NCBI RefSeq assembly: GCF_017298635.1
Contig: NZ_CP071182.1
Location: forward strand, 1,302,001-1,366,000
DNA: 64,000 nucleotides
Reading direction: 5' to 3'
Source: Paenalicyclobacillus mengziensis
Lineage (GTDB): Bacteria; Bacillota; Bacilli; Alicyclobacillales; Alicyclobacillaceae
The notes under the pieces: generated by a model
Databases searched by the model: none
Told to the model about the DNA's origin: nothing
Seen by the model: only the letters and a program-made list of their open reading frames with translations
Position numbers and translations under genes: made by a program
Shown here: positions 63,486 through 64,000 of the stretch, in pieces
Layout: each line of letters begins with the position of its first letter
How positions within the stretch are numbered: position 1 is the stretch's first letter

Positions 63486-63541
63486 TTAAAGCATAAGTTG
63501 TCCAATTTGGTCAGCTTATGCTTTAAAACTTTCTAGGACAA
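63486..63541 (+). terminator. Hairpins after ssrA
   Basis: TTAAAGCATAAG (63486-63497) and CTTATGCTTTAA (63515-63526) pair perfectly over 12 bp. A second pair, TTGTCC in the loop (63498) and GGACAA (63536), would form a competing or pseudoknotted helix. A short CTTTC tract follows, not a strong T-run. It probably ends or trims the ssrA transcript. Confidence 0.5.
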
Positions 63542-64000
63542 GTTATGGTTAAATCCCCTATCGTGTAGTGGGATATTAATTTAAACGCTACGTATTTTAA
63601 GCTGATGTGGTAGATGTGGTATCATGTTTTGGAATCCAATTCAATGGTTACACTTATCTCTCGAATTTCTACAAGTCGTTTTTATGAAATATGGCGCTGT
63701 ACACTTTCTGCAGATCATTCATGTCACACATTCGTGGGTTGAGTCTTAAATCGTGGTCTAAAGGAAGTGTCTCCCTCCGCAAGACGAGCGTCAGTGTCCA
63801 AATCGCATTGGTGAAACGGACAATTTATGTCGTCAACGTCGTTTGAGAGCTTGAATGCTTGAAAATCGGAAATTTTAGAGCATCAAATTCAAGGATCCAT
63901 ACTAGCGGAGCCGAGAGTTTTGGACATAGTAGTCGTCAAAGACATCTTCTCCCGTCAACCTGCGGACAAGTGTCTTGGTAGTCATAACACGGGGACGAGA
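63542..64000. other. No recognised feature
   Basis: I see no convincing gene, RNA or repeat from the end of the ssrA hairpins to the window edge. Composition is more AT-rich than the preceding operon. Confidence 0.5.

Overview
The window looks like chromosomal DNA of a moderate-GC, spore-forming Bacillales bacterium. An Alicyclobacillaceae-type organism is my best guess, but this is inference from gene content: a GerA/GerB/GerC germinant receptor, a glycolytic operon headed by CggR, a sigma-54 gene, ComER, a sporulation-type histidine kinase and class I fumarase. Many genes start with TTG or GTG behind strong GGAGG ribosome binding sites.

Bases 1-11300 are an accessory, decaying zone. They hold a GNAT gene, a small membrane protein, two nested group II intron 3' ends, an intact IS3-family element, and three broken genes (GNAT, HIT, MFS). 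An Nramp transporter with a palindromic operator follows. Last comes a class C-type group II intron whose reverse transcriptase is split, in frame, by a 2.96-kb serine-recombinase element. Bases 11300-19400 carry an autoregulated tetR-rph operon (rifampicin phosphotransferase), a GNAT gene and the gerA-gerC-gerB operon.

Bases 19400-29500 hold a two-component system next to a secreted coiled-coil protein, an ECF sigma factor overlapping a membrane-anchored candidate anti-sigma protein with an 11-residue repeat and a beta-propeller-like outer domain, GluQ, and a secreted protein. Bases 29500-48500 are mainly metabolic and transport genes: an aminotransferase, an ABC exporter, lysA, a HesB-like protein, an EamA transporter, class I fumarase, a flippase, a pyrimidine nucleoside phosphorylase fused to cytidine deaminase, pepF, a membrane-tethered GNAT, a PAS/GAF-type histidine kinase and comER.

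Bases 48860-63450 are a conserved core: sigL, then cggR-gapA-pgk-tpiA-gpmI-eno-secG-estA-rnr-smpB-ssrA on one strand. cggR has a recognisable sigma-A promoter and a CggR operator in its leader. The last part links translation-quality genes (rnr, smpB, tmRNA).

Two layers of sequence are not explained by genes. First, there are many short tandem repeats (9, 11, 17, 33, 36, 37 and 133 bp units), both between genes and in frame inside genes. The most striking is 3.5 copies of a 133-bp unit, each forming three GCGC-cored hairpins, after lysA. Second, a ~43-bp element, GGATAC ... CGCTAC ... ACCCCNNGGGGT, occurs in two intergenic regions 21 kb apart, once clearly at 29218 and as a 53-bp-periodic array at 50449-50566.
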